NCBI RefSeq assembly: GCF_964340395.1
Contig: NC_135551.1
Span: forward strand, 26,764,380 to 26,828,379
DNA length: 64,000 bases
Direction: 5' to 3'
From: Glandiceps talaboti
Taxonomy: Eukaryota; Hemichordata; Enteropneusta; Spengelidae
Shown here: in pieces, positions 23,801 through 48,200 of the stretch
How positions within the stretch are numbered: position 1 is the first letter of the stretch
Layout of the letters: each line of letters opens with the position of its first letter
Position numbers and translations under genes: made by a program
Notes under the pieces: model-generated
What the model saw: only the letters and a program-made list of their open reading frames with translations
Databases searched by the model: none
Told to the model about the DNA's origin: nothing

Positions 23801-26123
23801 GAGAAACTGACTGGTCTATCTGAATGTTTGAGCTCACCAATCAAGTCCGATTTGTATTTTCAGTGTGTCATCATACCATGGCATAAAAACTGTCAACAAT
23901 GTTTATTTAATTGAAAATCAAACATGTATGAAATATGTAGTTTTCTAAATATAATCTGTGTGTGATAGAACAGCATCTTTTTACTCTCTGTATTTCCATG
24001 TGCAAAAACCAAACAGAAAATTGTGGCAACAAATGTAGGTGTTCAACATTAGCGTAAAAAAAAAATTCTGATTATCTCAAAGAAGCAAAGAAAAAAAAAG
24101 TTGTCAACATAGACGAAGGAGAAAAAAATAATTCTCAGGCAAGCATGTGGGTAAAAAAATAATGACTCTCCACCAATCTTCCAAGCCCCCCAGGATATCA
24201 AATGGTCTACCCCTAAGTGGAATTAATCCAATTCATAGGTTTACTTTAGGTTTGTAACGAGTCCCACTTGTAAATGCTTGCCTGTCACTGGCTGCAATTA
24301 ACATGTGATAAAGTACAAAAAATCAATAAATTAAAATGCTATAGCATGACTTTATAGGTGCATTATACAAAGTTGTAACATCCAACCTTTGACTTTTAGA
24401 TACTTACTAATGTCATCTTCACAAAGATATATCCCACCATTTATAGCACCATTTTCAGCAGCATTATTAACAATGCCTTGTTGATATGAAGGATTTCTTC
24501 CATTCAGTTCCTGCAACTACAAAAAAAATCATTTTAAACAAATAAAGAGGGCACGGTTTAATATAAGTTTTACTCCTCTCTGACTCATACCCATTGTTTC
24601 AACTGTGCTCTGAGTTTCATTTAGCGGACACTTTTCCATTTAATGGGACACTTTTTTTCCCAAAGAAAGTGTGTGTTTAATCCATGAAATCAATGAAACT
24701 CCACATTTCTTGTTAACCATTTCTATGGCATGTGCTACTGTGCCTTATTCTGCACCTGTCATTCTGTAAAGACGTGAAAAAACACTGCTACCTTGACAGG
24801 TCTCAAACACAGTACCTCTACTTCTGTACCTATCTATCCAAAGACATGCTTGCTCTATAGCCACTTCACTACAAAGTGACTTGTGCAGTAAGTGGGTTTT
24901 CATAAAGAATTTGTTAATTAACAGGACAATGTATACATGTATGTGCACCAGCGTTTGTAACAGAGCTACAGGAGAAAATGCTGAGATGTTCGTATTGGGT
25001 AAAAAATGGAAAAACTTTGAATTTGGACTCTAACTTTTTTGCAGTACGAGTTATGACCAGATTAATGGATTTCAAAGTGAACTGAAGTAAACATCAAATA
25101 TTTGGTTGAGATATGTGTGATGGGATTTCTACATGATGTATAATAGTGAATGTTGTTATTAACATGATAATACTAATAGGTAAGAGTACTCGGTTATGTA
25201 ACAGGGCTGTAGATAACAAGATTAACTTTCTGGTAAAAAACCTAAAAACTCATCGAATTTGAAGTGTAACTTTGTTAAAGTACTGAGCGTGTACTGCTAT
25301 GTGTCGTCACTCAGTGGGATGAGTGGTCAGCTTTGACAATAATCTCATATCAATTACTTCTAATGTTGCCTGGCTCATAAAAGGATGTGTTCCAAGCAAA
25401 GTGTTCATCTTATTTGGTACTCTAGTATATATTGCAAACTACACAGGGAATGGGGCTGAAACTTGTTGGGCATGTTTCTTGAAGTGTTGTTCTGGAGTTA
25501 TTCAGAACATATTGACGAAACTGGTCCTAGCAACCATGACAATAACAACAGCTAAATGATGGTTTATATTTCAAAGATGGAAACTGGAAAGGGTAGGCAA
25601 GTAAATAAAAATTCCAAAAATGTATGCCTAGCAATAAGACCACGACAATAGCAACAGCCAAATACATTTGTGCTGCAACTCCATTGGCACTATTTTCATC
25701 CTCAAAATGGATAGTTAAGAGTTAGAGGGTTTGGAAATGCCAAACATTAGTCTGCAGTTAATATGTAGTTTAATTTAGTACAAATAACCAAGATTTGTAA
25801 AAATTCCAACTTTAATGTTTAAAAGTAATGTAAAATACATTTCAGGACATTAAAGGTTTAATTAATGACAGTACACATGAACATTTGCAATGTTTTAGAT
25901 GGTGTTTATTTGATCTGACAGGTACCTATTTTTATCTAGTCGTTCATTGTGACGTCCAAACACAATGTACAAATATCACCGAATAGATACTGTAGAACAA
26001 AGCCATGCACCATACTTCCTCATTTGTAGACATGCAGTATAGAATTAGTACATTCAATATTTGATTTACCTGTAATGAACTCTCTCCACATAGGACATTT
26101 CCAATGCCTCTTTCAGTCGCCAT
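20868..26123 (-). CDS. Gene B: unrecognised four-exon gene, 322-residue protein with a cysteine-rich C-terminal domain; paralogue of gene A
   Basis: Exons are 26123-26070 (54 nt, phase 0), 24510-24408 (103 nt, phase 1), 22947-22831 (117 nt, phase 1) and 21562-20868 (695 nt, TAA stop). All junctions have good consensus (donors GTAAAT, GTAAGT, GTAAGT). They join in one frame to give 322 residues. An acceptor at 26134-26133 just before the ATG implies a 5' UTR intron. Residues ~18-235 are low-complexity (Gln/Asn/Pro-rich, with an AAGAAGGGG run). The last ~87 residues carry KCKCPDC, LLSFQKSVKKYFDH, PCQWNCFDCTFV and SDSFDTCLRHT. These are the same landmarks as gene A, with two extra residues between PCQ and CFDC. 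No membrane segment is seen. Function is unknown. The conserved Cys/His set suggests zinc binding. AATAAA overlaps the stop codon. It lies head-to-head with the ATM exons. Confidence 0.68.
21894..22035. mobile_element. MITE-like palindrome, ~68 bp arms
   Basis: The left arm (AATAACAATGTACGCCCTCC...) and the right arm (...GGAGGGCGTACATTATTG) are inverted matches with a handful of differences and almost no loop. It lies in intron 3 of gene B. Confidence 0.75.
22165..22320. repeat. Retroelement tail-like repeat with GGAGGAAACCGGAGTACCC
   Basis: An (ATA)n tract followed by CTTTATTTATACTGG leads into AGGAGGAAACCGGAGTACCC and GGGGAAAACCTGCG. I know this motif from LINE/SINE 3' ends in many invertebrate genomes. 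It is in intron 3 of gene B. Confidence 0.5.
22346..22719. mobile_element. MITE-like element with ~65 bp terminal inverted repeats (copy 2)
   Basis: The termini are GTCTAGTTCCCGACGGACTG and its inverted counterpart ending CAGGAACTAGAC, flanked by TA on both sides. Its minus strand aligns with 1369-1600 over CATGTCAGTAGTA, ATCCATCACAAATTGACAGG and TCTAGGACT blocks. It is therefore the same family as copy 1. It lies in intron 3 of gene B. Confidence 0.7.
23388..24232. repeat. Dispersed repeat D2 (copy 1)
   Basis: The sequence from GGCTTGGACTCCATCACCCC to CCAAGCCCCCCAGGATATCA is repeated, with small changes, at 43140-44576. It includes a CTTCTAGGGGAGACCCCCTA block, a poly-C/(CA) patch and a tail ending near CAAATGGTCTACCCCT. 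It is in intron 2 of gene B. Confidence 0.85.
25500..25710. repeat. Dispersed CCTAGCAAC-type repeat (copy in gene B intron 1)
   Basis: It shares the blocks GGTCCTAGCAACCATGAC, CCTAGCAATAAGACC, AGCAACAGC and CTCCATTGGCACTATTTTC with the repeat in gene A intron 3. Confidence 0.45.
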
Positions 26124-26134
26124 TTTGTTCACCT

Positions 26135-27831
26135 GTAAGGAAGTTACGTCAGGGGTCAAGATTTGCATTACCCATAATACTTTTACGATGCTGAAACAAA
26201 ACACAATAAAATATTTCAGAGCATGTGGGATGGGAATCAACACAAGTGTGACAGCAACAACAAAAAGTATGACCCGAGGACATACAGATTCCTGAAAAAT
26301 GTTAATTAGTTCTTGGAAAATGTCAGCGAGAACAAAGGGGTAATATATATTTACCCAGGCTGAGAAGTTTCTTGTTGACCTACTTGCACTTATCATTATA
26401 TCAAAGAGATGAAATACATTGATTAGCTGGCTCTAAATTCATAGTGAGTATTATGGACAGTTAGATGGACGTAAAACATATACAATAAGCAAGCCTCGTG
26501 TACTGGATTAGAAAGTAACATATTAACCTCAAATTCAGTAAATAGCAGCATAACTGCAATGGGAAAACATTTCATTACCCCCATAAATCATCTGACATTG
26601 AAAACTGAGTGGTTTTAACATATCTCATGTAACTTCAAATGGAAATTCATCTGTGTTGGTAAACCATAGTATTCAATTCAAACACAACTTAAAAATTTTC
26701 CCTGAAATTTTCAACTGCACACTGCAGTTTTTGTCAACAGATTCAGTACACATGACCTTATGACCTAAAAACAATGTAAATATTCTTGACACTGATACTA
26801 GATATTTGAATGGGAGTGAAAGAAGACATCTACATCCAGGCACTTAAAACCATCATTGAACAGAAACGGAAGGCGATATAAACTACCAGGCACATATGAA
26901 CCCTTATTAGGCTCACATGTCCATAAGGTCACATGTACTGAATAGTGGGTCAATCTGTTGACAAAGACTGAAGTGTGTATTCATTTTCAAGTTGTTTTTG
27001 GAACAAAAGTTATATTGAATACTATATCTCATGTAAATGTTTTTAAACACATTAACTTCACAAACCATGCATCATCAAGTTAACAAGGATTTAAAATAAA
27101 TACCATCATGTTCACTAGATAAAACTGACCTCTAGGTGGCGCTCTGGTCAGCTGACTCGATTTTTGAGTTCTTATTTGGGAAATCTTTTGGCTTCACTAG
27201 TGTTGGGAATAAAATCCACATAGTTATAAATATTGGAAATGTTGGAAGTGTGCTCGATAATCTGATTGTATTTTAATAACTTTTAATAAAGATAGCTGCA
27301 ATGTATGAAATAATTTGTGAAATACCAGGTAAAATGAAATATTTTGGTATGTTTCACCTTTGACTTTCTACTCACAGTGTACATAGACAGTATTTGAGAT
27401 GTAAATTCAAATCACACTACTATGGAAATCATAAAACCTGAAAAAAAATGTTGCATGGCTGGACAAAAATCTTACTAACATTGCTATATATCATCATCTA
27501 GCAAAACAGAAATCTTGCCAACATTGTAATTGTCACCGACAGTAAACCTAACATTGGCGTGTTCATTCTGATATTTTTCAAGACATTTCAATTGACTAAA
27601 ATGTAACAATGTATTTCAATTCTTGTCATGCCAGATGATAAGATAGCAACGTCTCTGAGATATTTGTCTTGGCAGACAATAAAATGTAGCAATGTTGGTA
27701 AGAATTAAATCTAGCCAGATGATAAAATGTAGCAATATTGATCTGATTTTTTTTGAGCCAGACAATGATTTGTTTCAGGTTTCATGATATTTGTTGTAAA
27801 TTTTACTAATACGTCAAACTTTTTTCTACAG
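26135..27831. other. Gap between the divergent gene B start and the first ATM exon seen
   Basis: No ATM-like coding is visible here. A short ATG-containing stretch with a GTAAAA donor at ~27307-27336 does not join in phase to the exon at 27832. Imperfect inverted blocks (27470-27545 against 27630-27770, with ...CTAGCAAAACAGAAATCTTG and CCAGATGATAA...GTAGCAAT) suggest an old mobile element. Confidence 0.45.
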
Positions 27832-39306
<11,475 letters not shown>

Positions 39307-39669
39307 ACAGACAGGAAATAAAATTATGGATTTAGGGAATCAGCTAGTAAAACTGACATCATTGTTAACTCTCTGCACCATGTATATAAAATTAGTATAA
39401 AGATCAGAATGGAAATTTTCTGAATAACATAAGACGCATGGTATATAACATTAAACTTGAAATGTGGTAATTTTATGGTAGTTTTATTCTCACAATCAAA
39501 TGTACAGATGTGCTTACAAATCAGTGGTCACTTGAACCGAGCACAAGATGTAACCAGGGTGATTTACACCCTCAGTCTCTTGCAGTTGGATCCAATGGTG
39601 CTTGTTCTTTCTGTGAACACAACTAGATAGCAGTCATATTAAATGTATCTACCATAGTTCAGTAGAAAA

Positions 39670-41620
39670 TAAAATTACATAGCAAACCAAATATATCCAG
39701 TAAACTATCCCATCTTTACTGCCAGGTTATTGTGTATATGAAAGTTGTACTACCATCGTTGTTGTCGTTTATTTTGTATAGTTTTGGTAAATAAACAATA
39801 GATACCTTAGTTGTTGCCAATATTTGCTGTTGCCAATCTACACACAACAGTATTATTCTTTTTGAGGATGGATGCAATGTTTTAATATGTCTACTGTGGA
39901 ATAAAGAAGTTCCTTTCAGTGGAAATTTTAAAACAATTTTACACCAGTAATAATTACGTAGTCTTCCATGTGACTTTAAATTAGTTCTTATTTTAGTTAT
40001 ACATGGCATACGTGATACACAAATGTGTATGCATTGAGAGCAGCGAGCATGTTATCTAGAATTTGATGATTATTTTGGTTAATAAAACAAGAAGTTTAGC
40101 ACAACTGATGTCGAACTGTAAGGTTCAGTATAGTGCTATAGGTGTTGTAAATTGTGTATGTATGTATGTGTGTATGTATGTATGTATGTATGTATGTATG
40201 TATGTATGTATGTATGTGTGTGTATGTATGTATGTATGTATGTATGTACGTATGTATGTATTTATGTATGTGTGTGTGTGTATGTATGTATTTATGTATG
40301 TATGTATGTGTGTATGTATGTATGTATGTGTGTATGTATGTATGTATTTATGTATGTATCTATGTGTATGTAGGAGTGCAAAAGTAACAAGTAATGCAGT
40401 CCTTATTATCAATCAGTATAATCCTTGATATTTTGAATAACAATTCTTTGACAAACCAGTTAAATGTGGGTTAACTACCTAATGTATAGATGTGTCCTGA
40501 AAAAACAGAACTATATACCATATGAAGTTCAAATAGACAGTAAAGTATGCATAGAAAGATCAAAGAATCACACACACCAAAAAGAACACAAACATGCTCT
40601 GAAATAATATATATTATATGTATGTATATGTGTATATGTAAATTAGTTCTAGGAATAGAACGTTTGGTCAAACATGTTACCTAAAAATTGCTCAGCAGTT
40701 CAATCTGAAATGTGATTGAGGCATTTATAGGAGTGTATATTGAGACTTGTTCCACACAAGATGGCCTAGTCTCATTGATATGCAAATTAGGACTAAACTT
40801 GCAATTTTAAAAACTTGAAAACTATCCGGCAGATGACTGAAATTTGGTAGGGATGTTTCTCAAGGTTTCCACCTGCAGATGTACTTCATGACGTATTGAC
40901 ATAAATATACCTAGCAATCGTGATTAACCATGCCCTTAGCAACTGGAAAATGATGGGCCCTATTACAAAGATAACAACAGTGATGGGTTTTATTTATTCT
41001 CAACAAAAATCTTCAAATTCTAGATCTCTTGTTTCGTGCTCCCTGCCTGGTGTAATCCTATCTGTGAATACTCACTTATTTGTGACGTCACATGTCAAAC
41101 TAATTGTGTATGTATCTACAATGCAATATGTAAGACTTAAAATAGCAAAAGATGAACCGGTAATCATGGATTTAGTTGAGGTACATGTTATCACCCAGCA
41201 CATGCAGTACGGGCAAGATAATAAAGAACAGCCCAAGATACAATTTACAGAAGAATTGATGTTACCTTGGTGTTTGACTCATGGGACATGTGCATGGTGT
41301 TGTTTCCACACACACACACACACGGACGACTTCAAAAATGTAAAAGAAGCAATTGTATAGGTGCCGTGCACAGTGGGAATTATTGCGTTGAAGTAGACAA
41401 GTTACCATAGTAATCGTTTTGAAAGTAAACCATTAAAATTATCAAGTCCATGTGCAATTTTTTTTTCAGCACAAGCCTGTTTTGATAAAGAAACAATGCT
41501 TTTATCACTTGTCAGTGTGATTGGGTAAAAGATACTGTGTGTGTTATGTCTCTGTTATTGTTAGTCTAGAATTGAATTGTGTCCATCTTTGTGCAAAAGC
41601 ATCATGCCCCATATCAGCAT
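39670..41620. other. Intergenic stretch between ATM and the transporter genes
   Basis: It holds a (TATG)n microsatellite at 40152-40372, a CCTAGCAA-type repeat trace at ~40880-40960 and a short (CA)n at ~41310. I see no gene. Confidence 0.45.
40152..40372. repeat. (TATG)n microsatellite
   Basis: About 220 bp of TATG with TGTG and TTATG variants. Open frames through it are artefacts. Confidence 0.97.
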
Positions 41621-42235
41621 AGATTCTACACGAGGAGGTCGTTGGTGGCGCGCTGATAGGTCGGTGACACACGTACTGTACTAGTACTGTGTATTACTGT
41701 ATACTATACTTGCAATGCACTTCGGCCTCATTGTGACTTAAAATTGGTCGTCATATATGTACTTGATACTACCACAGTCTGTGATACTACAGAGTTATTA
41801 ATATTCGAGCACTGTGAAGGATTAACAAGTATGTGACAGTCGCTGGGCACACAGGTCAACCACTGAACACAGACCAAGCCGCCGGGTAACGTTAGCACAT
41901 ACATAATCGGGTGTATACTTTGCCAGATATATGCTTATCGTGAGTGCATTGTTCTTTCTTTACGCCAGTCATAGACTCGTACACAGCAAACATTTGATAC
42001 GGTAGGTATCTGCCCAGTAGGGAAGAGAAAATGAGTAGGTTTTAGAAGCTTTTATAAGGATCTAGAATGTTTAAAATTATTCACTTGGGCTGGCATTTAT
42101 AATCATAGACCCCACACGTTTCGTACATGTAGGCCCTAGGGTCTAGGGTAAGCTAGACCCGTGCACCGTCTGCGAGCAGGACTAGTTCCTCCAAGATGTA
42201 ATACACCCATGATGCCAGCTGGGTACGTAGTTAGG
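41621..42235. other. CpG-richer intergenic stretch, possible promoter region
   Basis: CpG and GC increase around 41636-41990 (for example GTTGGTGGCGCGCTGATAGG). An upstream exon and promoter for the SLC16 gene could lie here or near 44600-44900, because that gene appears to have a 5' UTR intron. I cannot identify a specific start site. Confidence 0.2.
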
Positions 42236-42370
42236 GGTGGACCATTTGATATCCTGGGGGGGGGGCTTGGAAGATTTCGGGGGAAAAAAAGATGCCAAGT
42301 GGATTTGCTTGAAAAAAAAAATCCGGATATGAGTGGGTGATGGAAAAAAAAAGATGGACCACTGCTGCTG
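42236..42370. repeat. Inverted fragment of dispersed repeat D2
   Basis: The stretch ACCATTTGATATCCTGGGGG...AAAAATCCGGATAT is the reverse complement of the terminal part of D2 (24120-24215 and 44420-44570). Confidence 0.55.
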
Positions 42371-43139
42371 CTAGAAAAAAATATCTTGACAGGGAAATGA
42401 TGCACAGGTTCGAGTATACTGTTCAACCTGCTCGTACCTCTCCAACCAGGACACTTGTCAAATCATGACAAACAGTTTCAAACACATGTCAGGGACCAGT
42501 CAGTTTCGTTAGCCTGTGGTACATATATATATTTGTTCTTGTCTCCGTTTCTTTCATAAATGGTTTAAATATTACTTCATGTAAGGGTTCAAACATAACT
42601 ATACATAAAATTATACATATAATACATGTATTACCTAGCTACCACACTAGTTACAGAACATGCCATGTAATTTTTTGGCTGTTTCACAATCAGTGCTTCA
42701 CTTATCTTGCACTTTGGGGCAAAAGTGAACTTGACTGTTTTGTAATGGTAATCTTCATACTATTACTATTACTATTGGATAGTTTATAAAAGAACTTAAT
42801 CTAAATTGTTCTAGTCTCTTCAGTATGAATTTGTCAGAAGGGATGATATACTTCTTATTTCAGACACTACATGTATCAACACCACAACTCAAATTCAAGT
42901 TTCTATTGTACACTAGGTATGACCTCCTAAAGTGCTCTAACACATCAGTAACTTTACTATACATGCAATATCAATGCCCCTATACCAATGTTACAGGCCC
43001 ACTTTTATAACATGGAAAACCTATTTAAAAAGGTTATATTTACTTTAGCTTTTTGATGCTTGGCAATATATATCTCAGAGGCTATGAATAACCTAAAAAT
43101 TGCCTAAATAGAAACAAAAAACTACAGATCTGGCAGGGG

Positions 43140-44576
43140 GAGACCCCTTGGACTCCATCACCCCAGAGGCCACTCATTCGTTAAACCAACAATAAGATTC
43201 ACCAAAATTGGCAAAAAAAACTTGAAAAGCTTCTAGGGGAGACCCCCTAGGACCCCCCCCCCCCCATAAGAGGTAGACATGTCCAAGCCTCAAATCAAAG
43301 TTCTTCCCTCCACCTCTTACTGCCAAGATGCTATGAAACTTTATTTCAAAAATGTTTCAACCATGTGTAGTTGCTTTTTACAATTGTTAGAGCTGTCTTG
43401 TAAAGCTTGCAAATTATTGTCTGAAAGTGTCTGTTAATAGCCTGAAAATTGGCTTTAAGAGTAAAAATCATCCAGAGCTTCTAGGGGGGCACCCCCTAGA
43501 ACCCCCCTCCCCCATAAGAGGTAGACATGTTCCAGTTTTAAATCAAAGTTCTTTCCTCCACCTCTTACTGTCAAGATGCTATGAAACTTTATTTCAAAAA
43601 TGTTTCAACCTTATGTAGTTGCTTTTTACATGTTAGAGCTGTCTTGTGAAGCTTGCAAATTATTGTCTGAAAGTGTCTGTGAATAGCCTAAACATTGCCT
43701 TTAGAAGTAAAAACCTCCAGGGCTTCTAGGGGGACACCCCCTAGACCCCCCCCCCCCCTGTAAGAGGTAGACATGTTCCAGTCTCAAATCAAAGTTCTTC
43801 CCTCCACCTCTTACTGTCAAGATGCTATGAAACTTTATTTAAAAAATGTTTCAACCTCACGTAGTTGCTTTTTACATGTTAGAGCTGTCTTGTAAAGTTT
43901 GTAAATTATTGTCTGAAAGTGTCTGTGAATGGCCTAAACATTGCCTTTAGAAGTAAAAATCCTCCAGGGCTTCTAGGGGGAGACCCCCTAGAATCCCCCC
44001 CCCCTCCTATTCACACACACTTACACAAGAGGTAGACATATCCCAGTCTCAAAGCTCTTCCCTCTACAGCTTACTGTCAGATGCTATGAAACTTTATTCA
44101 CGGGGTCAGTGACTTTTTGTTGGCCCAATGGAAAATAACACTGACACCCCCATCCCCCCAAGCTAGAGAAACTGACCGGTCTATCTAAATATCTGAGCTC
44201 ACCAATCAAGTTTCCGATTTGTATTTTCATCATACCATGGCATAAAAACTGTCAATGATGTTTATTTAATTGAAAATCAAACATGTATGAAATATGTAGT
44301 TTTCTAAATAAAATCTGTGTGTGATAGAACAGCATCTTTTTACTCTCTGTATTACCCTGTGTGAAAACCAAACAGAAAATTGTGGCAACAAATGTAGGTG
44401 TTCAAAGTTGACGTAAAAAAAAAATCCGGATATCTCAAAGAAGCAAAGAAAAAAAAAAGTTGCCAGCATAGTTGAAGGAGAAAAAAAATAATTCTCAGGC
44501 AAGCAGGTGGGGAAAAAAATAATGACTCTCCACCAATCTTCCAAGCCCCCCCCCCAGGATATCGAATGGTCTACCC
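43140..44576. repeat. Dispersed repeat D2 (copy 2) with a four-unit internal expansion
   Basis: It matches 23388-24232 at both ends. The middle is expanded to four ~250-bp units, each starting CTTCTAGGGGGA(C/G)ACCCC near 43220, 43474, 43722 and 43970. Units continue with GTAGACATGT, CTCTTACTGTCAAGATGCTA and GTAGTTGCTTTTTAC. Confidence 0.88.
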
Positions 44577-45275
44577 CTTAGGAAACTAGTAGTCATATGC
44601 GACCCAGCTTGTCAACCGTAAGTGCAGACTGTGATTATAACGTATTGCTCAGACAACCAAAATGTGTCTCCGAGCGTCTGGTGACCGTCGGAAAGACGCA
44701 TTGCAATAATTCAGGCACAGTCTCTTGTACACCAGTCGAGAATCCATGCTGACTGTGCTGTGTGAGGACCAGACCTGGATTAGAGGTAAAGTGCCTAACT
44801 CTCACGGCTTCGCCGTTCAGGGCGCACTCTGTGCGCCTTACAAATCACCAGAGGGGACTAATGTCACGAGGTCTGGCAGCGGCTCGGAGACTATCATATC
44901 CCATCGACGCTGCTTGCATATAACAGTACCAATTTACATACTTAATTATTTTTACTGATTGGGTGACTTACTACCAATTGTTGTTCAACGTACTACATCT
45001 AAATAAAGGCATTCAAATATGCTCCTATCATATAGACTATGAAGATAATTTGTTGTTCTGTCAAGAGATGGAAGGCACTACATACATGTACCTTCTTCGA
45101 CAATCCAATGACCTTGTAACGTCCTGCATAGACAAGGTGTAAAAGTCACAAGAAAGAGAAAACTTTTTTCCATGCCCTTATTCTGTTTACATTTGGCTAA
45201 ATCGTGAAATATTGTATTTCAGATTTTGCAGGGTTCTATGCAAGACTGTCATTAGTGTGAAGAAACGTAATCAAG
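44577..45275. other. 5' flank of the SLC16 gene
   Basis: A TTTCAG acceptor at 45217-45222 lies 53 nt before the ATG, implying a non-coding first exon upstream. A donor-like CAACC|GTAAGT at ~44619 is one candidate. Nothing is confirmed. Confidence 0.25.
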
Positions 45276-48200
45276 ATGGCAAAAGAGGACTGTGCTTCAG
45301 AAGTCAGACCTGTTCCGGATGGTGGTTGGGGCTGGGTTATTCTGGCTAGTTGTCACGTAATCTTATTCCTAAATGGCGGGTTTTTCTTATCCACGAGTGT
45401 TATTTTTTCCGAATTTATGAACTACTTCGATAACAGCACTGCCGAGATAGCAGTTATTTTGTCCATCTCAAGCGGTAGTATTGGTTTTGTAGGTGAGTTA
45501 TTTCTTTTGACACAACATGTACATATTATATTATAAGGATGAAGTATACCACATTGTGATATCACCGAAATACAATGTAAGTCAAAGATTGTGTTTCTGA
45601 AAATATAACAAAAGGAGAGCCTTTAGATGAGTACCAGATTGAGACTAGAGATTCTTCCAGAAAGTGTTCATTGAGGAAAAAGTTCCGGGGGAGTGGTCTT
45701 CATCCAGTGGAAGCAAACCATATACATTGCATTCAGTAAAATGCTGATCTGTTTACCTCACTGTTTAGAGATGATTAATTGCATTGAAACACTAGAAGTT
45801 TTATCCGAAATATATAATTCTTTTCCTTGTTTCACTTCTTAACATACTTTGTTTTCTTTAATTATTACCAAGCCCCCTTGGCAGGGTATTTCATTAATAG
45901 GTTTGGTGAAAGGGTGACTGTTTTTATTGGCTGTTCCGTTACTCTGGTAGGCTTGATTGTGAATACCTTTGCACCGAATATAAAGCTCTTATATTTTACC
46001 CATGGCATTTTAGTAGGTAAGTATACATTTGTTCTTGTAAGATAAATTGTTTATGCCACTTGTCATAAAATTCTGGCCAAAGACTGCAGCTGATAGACTC
46101 AAAAATGAACCACCAGACATTTAATAAAATGGACTGTAGCATAAACCTAGTAGCAAAGGATGTGGTGATTGTCATAGACAAAACAACAAGTTGGTCAGTA
46201 CAACTATGCAACTATTTATGTTGCCAAGACAGTGGAGTTAATGTTAACGTTCGTTGTCAATGCAGAATGACTTGTCCTATGAAAGAGTCTGTGCTGCACA
46301 AGTATCTTGTGTGGATCAGTCAACAAATCTGTATTTAAAAAAAACCTGAATGCCACGATGACTGGAAGGGAAAATGTTAGCGTCTATCTGTGATTAGGAT
46401 GATCTAAGGGGTGATCGCACAATGTCACACAAACTCAATAAGTTCGTGGGGTGGGGGGGTCTGGCGTCAATGCGATTGCTGAACTTCATTTTTGCACTGC
46501 TAACAAAATTTCGAAAACTTTCACGCCTTTAATGATAACAGTTACTGTATTTACTACTGCGAGGTTGATTAGTTGTTTTTTACTTCAAAATGTGAGATAC
46601 AGTGCTGGCTTTCCGACAGTATTTTGATTTGTTTACCATCATCTCCCGACAGTAAACAGGTTCATAAGGTTAGAACTTACATCGCATCGATTGTAGTTGT
46701 GTGACCACTGCATTTTCATCATGGTTTACATCATATGTAAAGGGGTGATATCGCACTTGTAATCGTTCGTTTAGGGGGAGGGGGTGTCCTAAACGAATGA
46801 TGCTTGTTTATTGAGTTTGTGCGACTTGTGCTCTCGGCCCCAAGTACAATTATTAAAAGACACTTGATTGACAGTTGCCAGTAGTTACAAATTTAAATTT
46901 AGACTGACGTGTGTTATTTGATTCATATGCTACAAATTGAATACTCTTTATCATTATGTGTGGCTGTGTTTTCTTTGTAGGTGGAGGACTAGGATTCTGT
47001 TGGACAGGAAGTATTACAATACTTGGTTCGTACTTCCGTAAAAGGCATGCATTAGCTACTGGTATAGCATATGCTGGTATTGGTGTTGGTGTCATGGTAT
47101 TTTCACCACTATGCCAATATCTCATCGATGTCTACGGTTGGCGTGGTGCGTTGCTCATAATCGCCGGTATTTATGCCAACACGTTTGTTGCGGCTTCTCT
47201 TCTGAGACCAGTATCAACCATTAATCCCAAATATCGTGTAAAATACTGCAATGAAAAGGAAGACATTCTTACACCAAGCAACGATGAGCGACGAATAAAC
47301 AGCTGTTGCAACTGTGTGTATAATGTATTTGTCAAAGCTTTAGGGTTTCATCTCTTCACGAAATACAGAGTTTTGGTTGTATTCTGTATATGCCAGACAT
47401 TATTAGGGGGAGGTAATTTTGCGAGCCACTCCTTTATGATGGCATGTGCAATTCGCCGAGGAGTGGAGCCTCTGGAGGCAACAACTATGATGACTTTCCT
47501 TGGAGTCAGTCTTATCATTTCACGTCTTATTCACGGTTGGTTTGTAGACAAACGATTCATTGCCCCAATATATGTCTATGCTATGAGTGTATTATGTTAT
47601 GGCATATTTTCATTCCTGTTTGGTCGAAGTAAAACGTACGTCCTAATGGTCATAAGCAGTGTTGGTTTTGGATTGTGCCAGGGTATATTCATGCCGCTTA
47701 TTGTTGTCACTACCAAGGATCTTGTTCGAAGTGAAGACTTCGCAAGCGGCTTTGGTTTAACTGCTTTGTTTTTCAGTATTGGCGAAGCGGTTGGATTACC
47801 CCTGTTCGGTAAGTACTTCAAAATATACGACATGTGGTCAAAACTAACACCTGATCTATTTGGAGTTTTTATTTCCTTACAATTGCTTTGATATTTTACA
47901 GATAAAAATACAACATTTCAAAAACCTTCGATAACATTTATTGTTTTGCAGTATTCTCATTTGTAAAGTGTAAGTTTTGAAAGCGGTAACCAAAACTGAT
48001 GTAAAATTTATCACATTTGCTAAGAAAATAGAAACCTAAAATAGATCAAAAGATGTTGACTGTATTATTTTATTTAGTTGTGAGTTTTCAACTAAATAGA
48101 TTATTATATCCAAAGATTTCATTCAATTGTCATAAGAAATTAAGTTTATAATTGAGAGACGCAGATTTACAGTAAGTGAAACACACATTTGCATCGTCCA

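Noticed and set aside
20868-26123. Gene B as NPAT, the usual head-to-head neighbour of ATM in vertebrates
   Set aside because: It is far too short, with no LisH-type N-terminus and a cysteine-rich C-terminus unlike NPAT.
27290-27345. Possible first coding exon of a short ATM isoform (ATG, then CCAG|GTAAAA)
   Set aside because: It leaves one base over, while the exon at 27832 needs two, so the frame is lost. The acceptor is absent or weak.
40063-40428. ORFs with MYVCMYVC / YIHTYIHT repeats
   Set aside because: They are microsatellite (TATG)n frames. The same applies at 56396-57056, except that the end of the plus-strand frame (56990-57116) is a true SLC22 exon.
46105-46338. 77-codon ORF within SLC16 intron 2
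   Set aside because: There is no family motif, and the frame lies between well-defined exons whose phases already join.
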